DNA of 42,192 nucleotides from Streptomyces sp. TRM68367 (GCF_014495685.1 NZ_JACTVI010000074.1:1-42192), one strand, 5' to 3'. Shown: positions 8,601-15,143, counted from the first letter of the stretch. A program made the numbers and translations. Notes: generated from the letters alone by a model not told the origin.

Positions 8601-9003
8601 AGGAGCCCAGCACCGGCACGCCCGCCGCGCGGGCGGCGGCCACCGCACGCGCCTTGTTGCCGGTCAGCTCCAGCGTCTCGGCGCTCGGCCCGACGAAGGT
8701 GATGCCCGCCTCCTCACAGGCGCGCGCCAGATCGGGATTCTCCGACAGGAACCCGTAGCCCGGGTACACCGCGTCCGCTCCGGCTCGCCGCGCCGCGCGC
8801 ACGATCTCCTCGACGGAGAGATAGGCCCGCACCGGATGCCCCGGCCGGCCGATCTCGTAGGCCTCGTCGGCCTTCAGCCGGTGCAGCGAGTTGCGGTCCT
8901 CGTACGGGAAGACGGCGACGGTCCGCGCGCCCAGCTCATAGCCGGCGCGGAACGCCCGGATCGCGATCTCGCCGCGGTTGGCGACCAGCACCTTGCGGAA
9001 CAC
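5629..9003 (-). CDS. pyc: Pyruvate carboxylase
   Basis: This cytoplasmic biotin enzyme carboxylates pyruvate to oxaloacetate with ATP and bicarbonate, refilling the TCA cycle. The 1124 residues carry the whole single-chain architecture. The biotin carboxylase N-terminal domain is at about 1-115 (FRKVLVANRGEIAIRAFRA). The ATP-grasp domain is at about 115-330 (GGGGRGMRRV, EMNPRIQVEHTVTEE), followed by its C-terminal domain. The HMGL-like carboxyltransferase domain is at about 500-800 (TDTTFRDAHQSLLATR, ECWGGATYD, HIHTHDTAGG). The C-terminal biotinyl domain has biotin-accepting Lys1090 in EAMKMEA. Length matches the family. The GTG start has AAGGAG 9 bases upstream. It lies downstream of argG on the same strand, but a 565-base gap with a repeat array suggests separate transcription. 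Confidence 0.97.
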   Translation of the reverse strand: MFRKVLVANRGEIAIRAFRAGYELGARTVAVFPYEDRNSLHRLKADEAYEIGRPGHPVRAYLSVEEIVRAARRAGADAVYPGYGFLSENPDLARACEEAGITFVGPSAETLELTGNKARAVAAARAAGVPVLGSSAPSTDVDELIRAAEGIGFPVFVKAVAGGGGRGMRRVEDPGQLRESIEAASREAASAFGDPTVFLEKAVVDPRHIEVQILADGHGDVIHLFERDCSVQRRHQKVIELAPAPNLDPALRERICSDAVRFAREIGYRNAGTVEFLLDRDGNHVFIEMNPRIQVEHTVTEEVTDVDLVQAQLRIAADERLADLGLSQETVTLRGAALQCRITTEDPANGFRPDTGRISAYRSPGGSGIRLDGGTTHAGTEISAHFDSMLVKLTCRGRDFQAAIGRARRAVAEFRIRGVATNIPFLQAVLDDADFRAGRVTTSFIEQRPHLLTARSSADRGTKLLTYLADVTVNKPHGERPDLIEPVTKLPPLPAGEPPAGSRQRLVALGPEGFARWLRESPTIGITDTTFRDAHQSLLATRVRTKDLLAVAPVVARTLPELLSLECWGGATYDVALRFLAEDPWERLAALREAVPNVCLQMLLRGRNTVGYTPYPTEVTDAFVQEAATTGIDVFRIFDALNDVGQMRPAIDAVRETGTAVAEVALCYTSDLSDPSERLYTLDYYLRLAEQIVNAGAHVLAVKDMAGLLRAPAAATLVAALRSEFDLPVHIHTHDTAGGQLATYLAAIQAGADAVDGAVASMAGTTSQPSLSAIVAATDHSARPTGLDLQAVGDLEPYWESVRRVYAPFEAGLASPTGRVYHHEIPGGQLSNLRTQAVALGLGDRFEEIEAMYAAADRILGRLVKVTPSSKVVGDLALHLVGAGVSPEDFEADPDRYDIPDSVVGFLRGELGTPPGGWPEPFRSKALQGRAEPRPVQELTADDRTGLVKDRRATLNRLLFPGPTREYDKHRQAYGDTSVLDSKDFFYGLRPGKEYAVDLEPGVRLLIELEAVAEADERGMRTVMSTLNGQLRPIQVRDNAVASDIPATEKADRTDPGHVAAPFAGVVTLAVVEGDEVAAGATVATIEAMKMEAAITAPRAGTVSRLAINPIQQVEGGDLLLQLT

Positions 9004-9250
9004 GGCTCACCACTCCTTCGATCGGTACAACGCGTGCTTCAGGTCAACTCTCACGCCGTCGCGGGAGCATAGCCCCCCGGCGCCGCGAGTGGGCATGGGC
9101 AAGCGCGCTCACCCGGGTGCGCAGTCTTGCAGTGACGTCGTGGTCCTACCCGGGTTTGCGGTCCCGACGACATTCAGCGTCATGCCCTGAGCGGCCCATC
9201 GGCCTTGCCGGCCGTCGGCCCGCCCCGGACGCGCCCCCCGACCACCCGCG

Positions 9251-9559
9251 GGGACTGGGGGTGCCCAGCGTCCCCGCACGGGGCCTGAGGGCGCCCGGTC
9301 TCCCGCACGGGCTGGGGAGGGTCGGTCTCCCCGTGCGGGTGCTGGGGGGGCTCGGTCCTCGTGGTGGGTCTGCGGGCCTCCGGTGGTTGTACGGGGCCTG
9401 GGGGCGCCTGGTATTCCGCACGGGGGTCGGGGAGGGGCAGCCCCCGCATGGCGGCTGGGTAAGGTCAGCCCCCGCCCGGGCGCTGGGGGCGCTCGGTCCT
9501 CCCGCGGGGCCTGGGGGCGCGGTCCCTCGCGCGGGGCCCTGGAGAGGGCGCGTGGTCCG
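9251..9559. repeat. Tandem array of 11 degenerate 27-29 bp units
   Basis: Eleven units follow one another without spacers, starting at 9251, 9280, 9309, 9337, 9366, 9393, 9422, 9450, 9478, 9506 and 9533. Each begins with a G-run block near GGGGCCTGGGGGCGC, continues with CGGTC or a variant, and ends near CCGCAC. Unit length (27, 28 or 29) is not a multiple of three, so no repeated peptide is encoded in any frame; the conserved entity is DNA or RNA. The plus strand is packed with runs of 3-7 G, which could form G-quadruplexes. The array starts 10 bases past the argG stop codon and ends about 250 bases before pyc. Confidence 0.85.
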
Positions 9560-9568
9560 TTGTCCCGC

Positions 9569-11020
9569 TCAGTCGGTGCCGAACTCCATCGCCGCGCGGT
9601 CGAGCATCTGGTCGTCGTCGCCCTCGACCCTGCCGCGGGAGGCGATGACCTCGGCGCCGCCCTGCGGCATCGCGCCGATCAGCCCCGTCGAGGCGGCCTG
9701 GGCGGCACCGACGAGCGCCGCCTGCGTGTTGCCGACGATGCCGAGATCGGCGTACTGCTCCAGCCGGGCGCGGGAGTCGGCGATGTCGAGGTTGCGCATG
9801 GTGAGCTGACCGATCCGGTCCACCGGGCCGAACGCCGAGTCCTCGGTGCGCTCCATGGACAGCTTGTCCGGGTGGTAACTGAACGCCGGGCCGCAGGTGT
9901 CCATGATCGAGTAGTCCTCGCCGCGCCGCAGCCGAAGCGTCACCTCTCCGGTGACCGCCGCGCCCACCCAGCGCTGCAGCGACTCGCGGATCATCAGCGC
10001 CTGCGGGTCCAGCCAGCGGCCCTCGTACATCAGGCGGCCGAGGCGGCGGCCCTCGGTGTGGTACTGGGCGACGGTGTCCTCGTTGTGGATCGCGTTGACC
10101 AGACGCTCGTACGCGGCGTGCAGCAGCGCCATGCCCGGCGCCTCGTAGATGCCGCGGCTCTTGGCCTCGATCACCCGGTTCTCGATCTGGTCGGACATGC
10201 CCATGCCGTGGCGGCCGCCGATGGCGTTGGCCTCCATCACCAGGTCGACCGGGGTGGCGAAGTCCTTGCCGTTGATCGTCACGGGGCGGCCCTGCGCGAA
10301 GCCGATCGTCACGTCCTCGGCGGCGATCTCGACCTCCGGGTCCCAGAACCGCACGCCCATGATCGGGGTGACGGTCTCGACGCCGGTGTCGAGGTGCTCC
10401 AGGGTTTTGGCCTCGTGGGTGGCGCCCCAGATGTTGGCGTCCGTGGAGTAGGCCTTCTCGGTGCTGTCGCGGTAGGGGAGGCCGTGGGCGAGCAGCCACT
10501 CCGACATCTCCTTGCGGCCGCCCAGCTCGGAGACGAAGTCCGCGTCGAGCCACGGCTTGTAGATGCGCAGGTGCGGGTTGGCGAGCAGGCCGTAGCGGTA
10601 GAACCGCTCGATGTCGTTGCCCTTGAACGTCGAGCCGTCGCCCCAGATCTGCACGTCGTCCTCGAGCATCGCGCGGACCAGCAAGGTGCCGGTGACGGCG
10701 CGGCCGAGCGGCGTCGTGTTGAAGTACGCGCGCCCGCCGGAACGGATGTGGAACGCGCCGCACGCGAGCGCCGCCAGGCCCTCCTCGACCAGCGCCGCGC
10801 GGCAGTCGACCAGACGCGCGATCTCGGCGCCGTACGCCGACGCCCGGCCGGGGACGGACGCGATGTCGGGCTCGTCGTACTGGCCGATGTCGGCGGTGTA
10901 GGTGCACGGGACGGCGCCCTTGTCGCGCATCCACGCGACGGCGACGGACGTGTCGAGTCCGCCGGAGAAGGCGATGCCGACGCGCTCGCCGGTGGGCAGG
11001 GAGGTGAGAACCTTGGACAT
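9569..11020 (-). CDS. argG: Argininosuccinate synthase (long, E. coli-type)
   Basis: ArgG joins citrulline and aspartate with ATP to make argininosuccinate, the penultimate step of arginine synthesis, in the cytoplasm. The PP-loop AFSGGLDTSVAVAWM lies near the N-terminus, with the YTADIGQYDE and IWGDGSTFKGNDIERFYRYG blocks of the longer argG subfamily. From the ATG at 11020 the protein is 483 residues, typical for that subfamily and longer than the roughly 400-residue form common in other Actinobacteria. The ATG at 11038 would add MAHNLP, but it lies inside the promoter spacer. The ATG at 11020 lacks any ribosome site, and the promoter spacing predicts transcription starting at or beside that ATG. 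The gene is not clustered with other arginine genes here. Confidence 0.95.
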   Translation of the reverse strand: MSKVLTSLPTGERVGIAFSGGLDTSVAVAWMRDKGAVPCTYTADIGQYDEPDIASVPGRASAYGAEIARLVDCRAALVEEGLAALACGAFHIRSGGRAYFNTTPLGRAVTGTLLVRAMLEDDVQIWGDGSTFKGNDIERFYRYGLLANPHLRIYKPWLDADFVSELGGRKEMSEWLLAHGLPYRDSTEKAYSTDANIWGATHEAKTLEHLDTGVETVTPIMGVRFWDPEVEIAAEDVTIGFAQGRPVTINGKDFATPVDLVMEANAIGGRHGMGMSDQIENRVIEAKSRGIYEAPGMALLHAAYERLVNAIHNEDTVAQYHTEGRRLGRLMYEGRWLDPQALMIRESLQRWVGAAVTGEVTLRLRRGEDYSIMDTCGPAFSYHPDKLSMERTEDSAFGPVDRIGQLTMRNLDIADSRARLEQYADLGIVGNTQAALVGAAQAASTGLIGAMPQGGAEVIASRGRVEGDDDQMLDRAAMEFGTD

Positions 11021-11055
11021 GGGAAGATTATGCGCCATAATGCATGATCATGCAA
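11021..11055 (-). promoter_or_regulatory. argG promoter with overlapping ARG-box-like palindromes
   Basis: On the minus strand TTGCAT (plus-strand 11050-11055) is a -35 box, 17 bases separate it from the -10 box CATAAT (11027-11032), and the ATG follows 6 bases later. The perfect 14-bp palindrome TGCATGATCATGCA (11041-11054) covers the -35 box. A second dyad, ATTATG-GCG-CATAAT (11027-11041), covers the -10 box. Their TGCAT/ATGCA halves resemble ArgR operators, so arginine repression by ArgR is inferred. The geometry predicts a leaderless mRNA. Confidence 0.7.
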
Positions 11056-11105
11056 CGCCGGGGATGAGATCCGGCCGACGGGCGCTCAGGATGTCGCCAG
11101 GCCGG

Positions 11106-12044
11106 TCACGTCTGATCCTTCCGGCGGGCCGTCGGCAGCGGCGGTGTGCCGGTGACCGACATGACGAGGGAGTAGAGCGTGGTGTCGGCGGCGATGAACA
11201 TGCGGTTCCGTTTGGCGCCGCCGAAGCGGATGTTGGCGACGGTGCCGGGGACCAGGATGCGGCCGATGAGGGTGCCGTCCGGGTCGTAGCAGTGCACGCC
11301 GTCGTGCATGGCGGCGGCCCAGAGCCGACCGGCGTCGTCGAAGCGGATGTTGTCGAAGCTGCCGGTCCTGCCCTCGGCGAAGATCTCGCCGCCGCTGAGG
11401 GTGCCGCCGTCGTGGACGTCGAAGACGCGGATGCGGTTGGCCCGGCTGTCCGAGACGTACAGCCGGCGCTCGTCGGGGGAGAAGACCAGGCCGTTGGGGC
11501 CGTCGAAGCCGTCGGCGACCAGCCGCACCTCGCCGCTGTCGGGGTCCACGCGGTAGACGTTGCAGGCGCCGATCTCACTGTCGGCGCGGTGGCCCTCGTA
11601 GTCGCTGGTGATGCCGAAGTCCGGGTCGGAGAACCAGATCGAGCCGTCGGACTTTACGGCGGCGTCGTTCGGGCTGTTGAGCCGCTTGCCCTCGAAGCGC
11701 TCGGCGATCACGGTGACCGATCCGTCGTGCTCGGTGCGGGTGACCCGGTGGTTGCCCTGCTCGCAGGTGACGAGGCGGCCCTCGTTGTCCAGAGTGTTGC
11801 CGTTGGGGTGACCGGCGGGGGAGCGGAACACGCCGACCGTGCCGGTGGTCTCGTCCCAGCGCAGCAGGCGGTCGTTGGGGATGTCGCTCCACACCAGGTA
11901 CCGCCCGGCCGGGACGTAGACCGGGCCCTCGGCCCAGCGGCAGGCCTCGAAGAGGGGCTCCAGCTTCGAGTCGCCCGCGGCGCACCTGCCCGTGCGGAAC
12001 CGCTCATCGATGACCTGGTACAAATGCGGCTGCTCGCCGGGCAT
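11106..12044 (-). CDS. SMP-30/gluconolactonase family protein
   Basis: The 312-residue product is a six-bladed beta-propeller lactonase of the SMP-30/gluconolactonase family, which opens sugar lactones using one divalent metal ion. Family signatures appear in order: WAEGPVYVPAGRYLVWSD, PNGNTLDNEGRLVTCEQG, KRLNSPNDAAVKSDGSIWF, GPNGLVFSPDERRLYVSDS and FDNIRFDDAGRLWAA. The Glu of EGPV, the Asn of SPND and the Asp of the late SDS motif are the expected metal ligands. No signal peptide is visible, so it acts in the cytoplasm. The physiological lactone is unknown. It is transcribed divergently from an Lrp/AsnC regulator, and the shared 100-base gap contains a near-perfect palindrome, so that protein probably controls this gene. 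Confidence 0.88.
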   Translation of the reverse strand: MPGEQPHLYQVIDERFRTGRCAAGDSKLEPLFEACRWAEGPVYVPAGRYLVWSDIPNDRLLRWDETTGTVGVFRSPAGHPNGNTLDNEGRLVTCEQGNHRVTRTEHDGSVTVIAERFEGKRLNSPNDAAVKSDGSIWFSDPDFGITSDYEGHRADSEIGACNVYRVDPDSGEVRLVADGFDGPNGLVFSPDERRLYVSDSRANRIRVFDVHDGGTLSGGEIFAEGRTGSFDNIRFDDAGRLWAAAMHDGVHCYDPDGTLIGRILVPGTVANIRFGGAKRNRMFIAADTTLYSLVMSVTGTPPLPTARRKDQT

Positions 12045-12093
12045 GCTGTCACCTTCCCCTTCTCCGCCGAATCCCGATCTGACAGATCCAGAC

Positions 12094-12116
12094 TCTGCTG
12101 AATGACATTCGGCAGA
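12094..12116. promoter_or_regulatory. 23-bp near-perfect palindrome, probable Lrp/AsnC operator
   Basis: Arms TCTGC (12094-12098) and GCAGA (12112-12116) flank inner arms GAATG (12100-12104) and CATTC (12106-12110), with a single central base and one mismatched pair. It lies between the divergent lactonase and Lrp/AsnC genes. It also contains ATG 12102, which argues against that codon as the regulator's start. Confidence 0.6.
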
Positions 12117-12143
12117 TCAAGTTTTCCTCAGGATGGAGATCCG

Positions 12144-12578
12144 TTGGACGACATCGACCGGCAGCTGCTCGTCCTCCTCCAGCAGGACGCCTCACAGTCG
12201 TACGCGGCGCTGGGGGAGGCCGAGGGGCTGTCCCCGGGGGCCACACATGAACGCGTGCGGAAGCTGCGCGAGCGGGGCGTCATCCGCCGGACGGCCGTCG
12301 AGGTCGACCGCGTTGCGGTGGGGCGGGGCGTGCTCGCCTTCGTCATGGTGGAGTCGACGCAGTGGGTGGGTGACTCCGGCGAACGGTTCGCCGCCATCGC
12401 GGAGATCCAGGAAGCGCATGTCATCGCCGGCAGCGCAGCGGTCCTGGTCAAGGTCAGGACCGCGACGACGGAGCAACTCCAGGACGCGCTGCGCCGTTTG
12501 TACGCCATCGAAGGAGTCAGCGGCACCCACGCCACCGTCGTACTGGAGACCTTCTTCGAACGCCCCGTCGCTCCGTAG
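12144..12578 (+). CDS. Lrp/AsnC family transcriptional regulator
   Basis: The protein has a winged helix-turn-helix at its N-terminus (LDDIDRQLLVLLQQDASQSY, then LSPGATHERVRKLRERGVI) and a RAM/AsnC effector-binding domain after it (VLAFVMVESTQ... VLVKVRTATTEQLQDALRRL). Such proteins form dimers or octamers and sense amino acids or related metabolites. I prefer TTG 12144 as start, since LDDIDRQLL is the usual opening and GGATGGAG lies upstream; ATG 12102 falls within the operator palindrome. This gives 144 residues. Divergent layout and the palindrome suggest autoregulation and control of the lactonase. A hairpin terminator follows 12 bases after the stop. Confidence 0.88.
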   Translation: MDDIDRQLLVLLQQDASQSYAALGEAEGLSPGATHERVRKLRERGVIRRTAVEVDRVAVGRGVLAFVMVESTQWVGDSGERFAAIAEIQEAHVIAGSAAVLVKVRTATTEQLQDALRRLYAIEGVSGTHATVVLETFFERPVAP

Positions 12579-12589
12579 CCGGCCGGGGA

Positions 12590-12608
12590 GACGCACGTCA
12601 CGTGCGTC
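12590..12608 (+). terminator. Hairpin terminator after Lrp/AsnC gene
   Basis: GACGCACG (12590-12597) and CGTGCGTC (12601-12608) form a perfect 8-bp stem with a 3-base loop just after the stop codon at 12578. Confidence 0.6.
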
Positions 12609-12676
12609 CCTGTCACATCGTGTCGCGTCCGTCCGTCATGGGTGTGTAGGCGCCGACGATGAAAGAGGAGTACACG

Positions 12677-13150
12677 GTGGATGCTCGTTTGAACTTCTTC
12701 ACCAACGCGACCGCGGGCAAGTTCGTGAAGGGCATCGTCTCGGCGGGCCAAGTGGTCACGGACTCGACGCTGGCTGCCGCGACACAGGAGCTGGTGAAGC
12801 TCCGCGCGAGCCAGATCAACGGGTGCGGTTTCTGCACCGACATGCACAGCAAGGAGGCCGCTGCCGCCGGTGTGTCGTCGGTGCGCCTCAACCTGGTCGC
12901 GACCTGGCGGGAGGCCACGGTCTTCACCGAGGCCGAGCGCGCCGCGCTGGAGTTGACGGAGCAGGGCACCCGCATCGCGGACGCGGCCGGGGGAGTCACG
13001 GACGAGGTCTGGGGGAAGGCCGCCAAGCACTACGACGAGGACCAGCTCGCTGCCCTGGTGTCCCTGATCGCCCTCATCAACGCCTTCAACCGGATGAACG
13101 TCATCGTCCGGCAGCCCGCCGGCGACTACGAGCCCGGGCAGTTCGCATAG
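12677..13150 (+). CDS. Carboxymuconolactone decarboxylase / AhpD-like protein
   Basis: The 157-residue product is an all-helical AhpD-like protein with the redox motif Cys50-Gly-Phe-Cys53 followed by His57 (NGCGFCTDMHSKEA). This is the hallmark of the alkylhydroperoxidase branch of the CMD family. It probably reduces peroxides or carries reducing equivalents in the cytoplasm. GTG 12677 is the better start because AGAGGAG lies 6-7 bases upstream; the ATG at 12659 would place that ribosome site inside the gene. Later conserved text includes LNLVATWREATVFTEAERAA and ALINAFNRMNV. In other Streptomyces such genes often neighbour an ECF sigma factor; none is present here. Confidence 0.9.
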   Translation: MDARLNFFTNATAGKFVKGIVSAGQVVTDSTLAAATQELVKLRASQINGCGFCTDMHSKEAAAAGVSSVRLNLVATWREATVFTEAERAALELTEQGTRIADAAGGVTDEVWGKAAKHYDEDQLAALVSLIALINAFNRMNVIVRQPAGDYEPGQFA

Positions 13151-14093
13151 CCGGGAGTGCCGGGGCGGTGGAGGGTGGTGCGCGGCTGCGCCGGTCCCCG
13201 CCGCCTTCTCGTCATGTCCGGCGGCCTGGGGCCCGGGCCCGGGTGGTCGGCCGGACCGCGGCAACACCGGTCAGGTGGAGGCACGTTGGATCATCCGGGG
13301 AATGTCCGGTGTGGCCGGGATCCGAGGCATCCGGGCTCGGAAGGGAAAGCGTCATGACGTACCCGCCTTCCGGCTCGGCGTCCTGGGGGTGGCGTGCATG
13401 CGGAGTTCGCGTGGCCGCAGGGCGGCCGACAACGCCATACGGAGATCCTGGCCGGGCAGAGCACGCAGCTGCCACCGGGCGGCGATGGTGGCCAGGTTGA
13501 TGGCGGAAATGTGCGTCCGCTGCCCCTTTACACTGTACCGACGGCTGACGCAACCGCCGTACGGCGCAAGGGGACACCAGTGGGTGCATGCGCCGTACGA
13601 GCGATGCATACGCGGGCGCGTGCGCCGCGCTCAGTCGCCGGAGACGCCACGTCGTCGAGCATCGCGACGACCAGCTCACGCTTGTCCGCGACATGCAGGT
13701 ACAGAACCATCAGCACCACACCGAGATCCGACGCCACCCGCCGGATGGTGACCGCGTCCAGCACCTCCCGCGCTGCGATCCGGTGCCCCCGCCACCACCA
13801 CCGCCCGACTGAGCGCCCCGCTGCCTGCGCTGGTACGGAACCTCACCCCCGCACCCACTGCCCCCGCCCGGCACATCCGCTACGAGGTCTTCGGGCCCGA
13901 CCTGTGGCTGGGCCACGCGGAAGGCTGAGATTCTCTGAGAGGCGACCAATGCCCTCCAGGACTGAGCCGTGCCGCCTCTCCAGAAAAGCGCCCCGGCCAG
14001 CGGCGGGCACACAGCTGATCCTCACGCCGTCCCTATGCGCTCCGTGCCAGATTGGGCCGGTAGGAGACGAGTGACGCGGAACGGAGCGCTGCG
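13151..14093. other. 943 bases without an intact gene
   Basis: This stretch follows the AhpD-like gene. It holds the TetR remnant described separately (13528-13785) and a plus-strand fragment ending at TGA 13926-13928 that reads HIRYEVFGPDLWLGHAEG, which looks like the C-terminus of a lost protein. The rest, including 13151-13500, has no frame with a ribosome site and protein-like composition. It appears to be a graveyard of deleted genes. Confidence 0.5.
13528..13785 (-). pseudogene. TetR-family regulator remnant with internal deletion
   Basis: The minus strand reads HRIAAREVLDAVTIRRVASD, LGVVLMVLYLHVADKRELVV and AMLDDVA, which is the DNA-binding part of a TetR repressor (turn, recognition helix and the LYLHVADKREL motif). 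The segment that normally lies between 'REVLDA' and 'LDAVTIRR' (about 15 residues of helix 1) is missing, as if a deletion occurred between the two LDA copies. After MLDDVA the frame degenerates and the ligand-binding domain is absent. The protein cannot be functional. Confidence 0.6.
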
Positions 14094-14516
14094 ATGGCAC
14101 AGGCGGTACCCGATGTCTTCAGCGAACGGACGCACACGGTCCTGCGGTGGGTCCTGGCCGTGGGCCTTGGCCTGCTCTACGGGGACTGGGCCGCGGTCAA
14201 CCGGCGCCACGGGCACGCGATCACCGGCGCCGACCTCTCGCTGGGCATCCTGAGCGCGCTCGCCTTCCTGGTGATCTGCCTCGCGGTCAACCGGCTGGTC
14301 CGGCGCATGCGGCGTGATCTGCACGCCCTGCGCGCCGTGGCCTGGGCCGCCTTCACCGGCGCCGCGGTGGGCTTCCTCTACGACCAGACCGGCGACGCCA
14401 GCCTCCGGCGCATCGTTGCCACGACGCTGCCGATCGCGGCGGGCGTCTTCGCGCTGCTGTTCTACCACTACCACACGCGCGACCACGCGACGCACCACCC
14501 GTACCCGTCCTCCTGA
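14094..14516 (+). CDS. Small integral membrane protein, unknown function
   Basis: The 140-residue product has four likely transmembrane helices: VLRWVLAVGLGLLYGDWAAV (about 16-35), LSLGILSALAFLVICLAV (about 48-65), AVAWAAFTGAAVGFLY (about 81-96) and IVATTLPIAAGVFALLFY (about 107-124). The cytoplasmic loop between helices 2 and 3 is basic (NRLVRRMRRDLHALR). The C-terminus is histidine-rich (YHYHTRDHATHH), which might bind metal. GGAG lies about 8 bases before the ATG. I do not recognise the family beyond conserved actinobacterial membrane proteins. It stands alone, with a long inverted repeat 47 bases after its stop codon. Confidence 0.75.
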   Translation: MAQAVPDVFSERTHTVLRWVLAVGLGLLYGDWAAVNRRHGHAITGADLSLGILSALAFLVICLAVNRLVRRMRRDLHALRAVAWAAFTGAAVGFLYDQTGDASLRRIVATTLPIAAGVFALLFYHYHTRDHATHHPYPSS

Positions 14517-14562
14517 CCACCCGTCGGCCCTGGCCGCCGCCTTCAACAGGCGATTCCCTCAT

Positions 14563-14609
14563 TGAGCACTGTGCATCGTGAACTGCAACTTCACGATGCG
14601 CAGTGCTCA
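14563..14609. repeat. 47-base inverted repeat with 20-bp arms
   Basis: The left arm is 14563-14582 (TGAGCACTGTGCATCGTGAA) and the right arm 14590-14609, with a 7-base loop CTGCAAC. The only departure from perfect symmetry is one T/G position that would pair as U-G in RNA on the plus strand. It may terminate the membrane-protein gene, but it is much longer and less GC-rich than other terminators in this window and lacks a T-run. A mobile miniature element or a regulatory RNA is possible. Confidence 0.65.
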
Positions 14610-14646
14610 TTGGCGTTGAGCCGCCGCGGTTCGGGACGCCCGGTAA

Positions 14647-14972
14647 CCCGAACCCATAGGGTTCAGCGAGGCGGGCGGGACCAACGTCATGCACGACGTC
14701 GACGACTCCTGGACCACCGGCGGCTGGGAGAGCGTCGTGGAGCGGAACACGGACGTCATCGTCATCTGCGACTACGGCGACGTGAGCGCCAAGCAGAAGA
14801 AGAAGTTCCTCCTCTCCTACGCGCCGCTGCGCAACGTCTCCGCGATCAGGACCGGCAGATCGTCACCCTCGACTACGTCGATCTGGTCGAGAGCCCCCGC
14901 AATCCATCGGCCATCTCCCGCCCCGGCGCCTACCTGCGCGCGGTGTCCGGGGAACACCGTGCGCAGAGCTGA
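14647..14972 (+). pseudogene. Frameshifted gene remnant of unknown family
   Basis: One frame reads EPIGFSEAGGTNVMHDVDDS, WTTGGWESVVERNTDVIVIC and DYGDVSAKQKKKFLLSYAPL up to RNVSAI. The adjacent frame then continues DRQIVTLDYVDLVESPRNPS and AISRPGAYLRAVSGEHRAQS to a stop. Adding one G near 14850 would fuse them into a single natural-looking protein, so a one-base deletion is likely (or a sequencing error). An ATG exists at 14689, but the open frame runs back to a TAA at 14644, and no good ribosome site is seen, so the 5' end may also be missing. I do not recognise the family. Confidence 0.5.
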
Positions 14973-14984
14973 CACGGCCGGAGG

Positions 14985-15131
14985 TCAGCCACTGGGGTCG
15001 GCGTCGGCCGCGGCCGCGTTTTCAGGGGCCGTCTGCTCTTCGCTCTCTTCGCGCTGCTTTGCGAGGGCGAGTTCCTTGGCCAGCTTTTCCGAGTGCAGCC
15101 GCATCTCTGCCTCTTTCCGGAGATCAAACAC
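14985..15131 (-). CDS. 48-residue charged helical protein
   Basis: This short gene has an excellent ribosome site, AAGGAGG at 15137-15143 on the plus-strand numbering, 5 bases before the GTG start. The product, beginning MFDLRKEAEMRLHSEKLAKE and continuing LALAKQREESEEQTAPENAA, is almost certainly one long amphipathic helix with heptad-like leucines, followed by a flexible acidic tail. It has no cysteine, signal or membrane segment. It converges on the broken gene at 14647-14972, ending 12 bases from it. I do not recognise it; a coiled-coil adaptor, antitoxin or small regulator are possible. It is short enough for automatic gene callers to miss. Confidence 0.65.
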   Translation of the reverse strand: MFDLRKEAEMRLHSEKLAKELALAKQREESEEQTAPENAAAADADPSG

Positions 15132-15143
15132 CGATTCCTCCTT

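Noticed and set aside
9251..9559. CRISPR array
   Set aside because: The units are contiguous and degenerate with no unique spacers, and no cas genes are nearby. It is a tandem repeat.
12102..12143. Upstream ATG start for the Lrp/AsnC gene
   Set aside because: The ATG lies inside the palindromic operator and has no ribosome site; TTG 12144 opens with the family-typical LDDIDRQLL.
13352..13609. Small minus-strand frame reading AINLATIAARWQLRALPGQD
   Set aside because: The text looks protein-like, but I find no start codon with a ribosome site, and the frame lies in a decayed region. Not supported enough to list.
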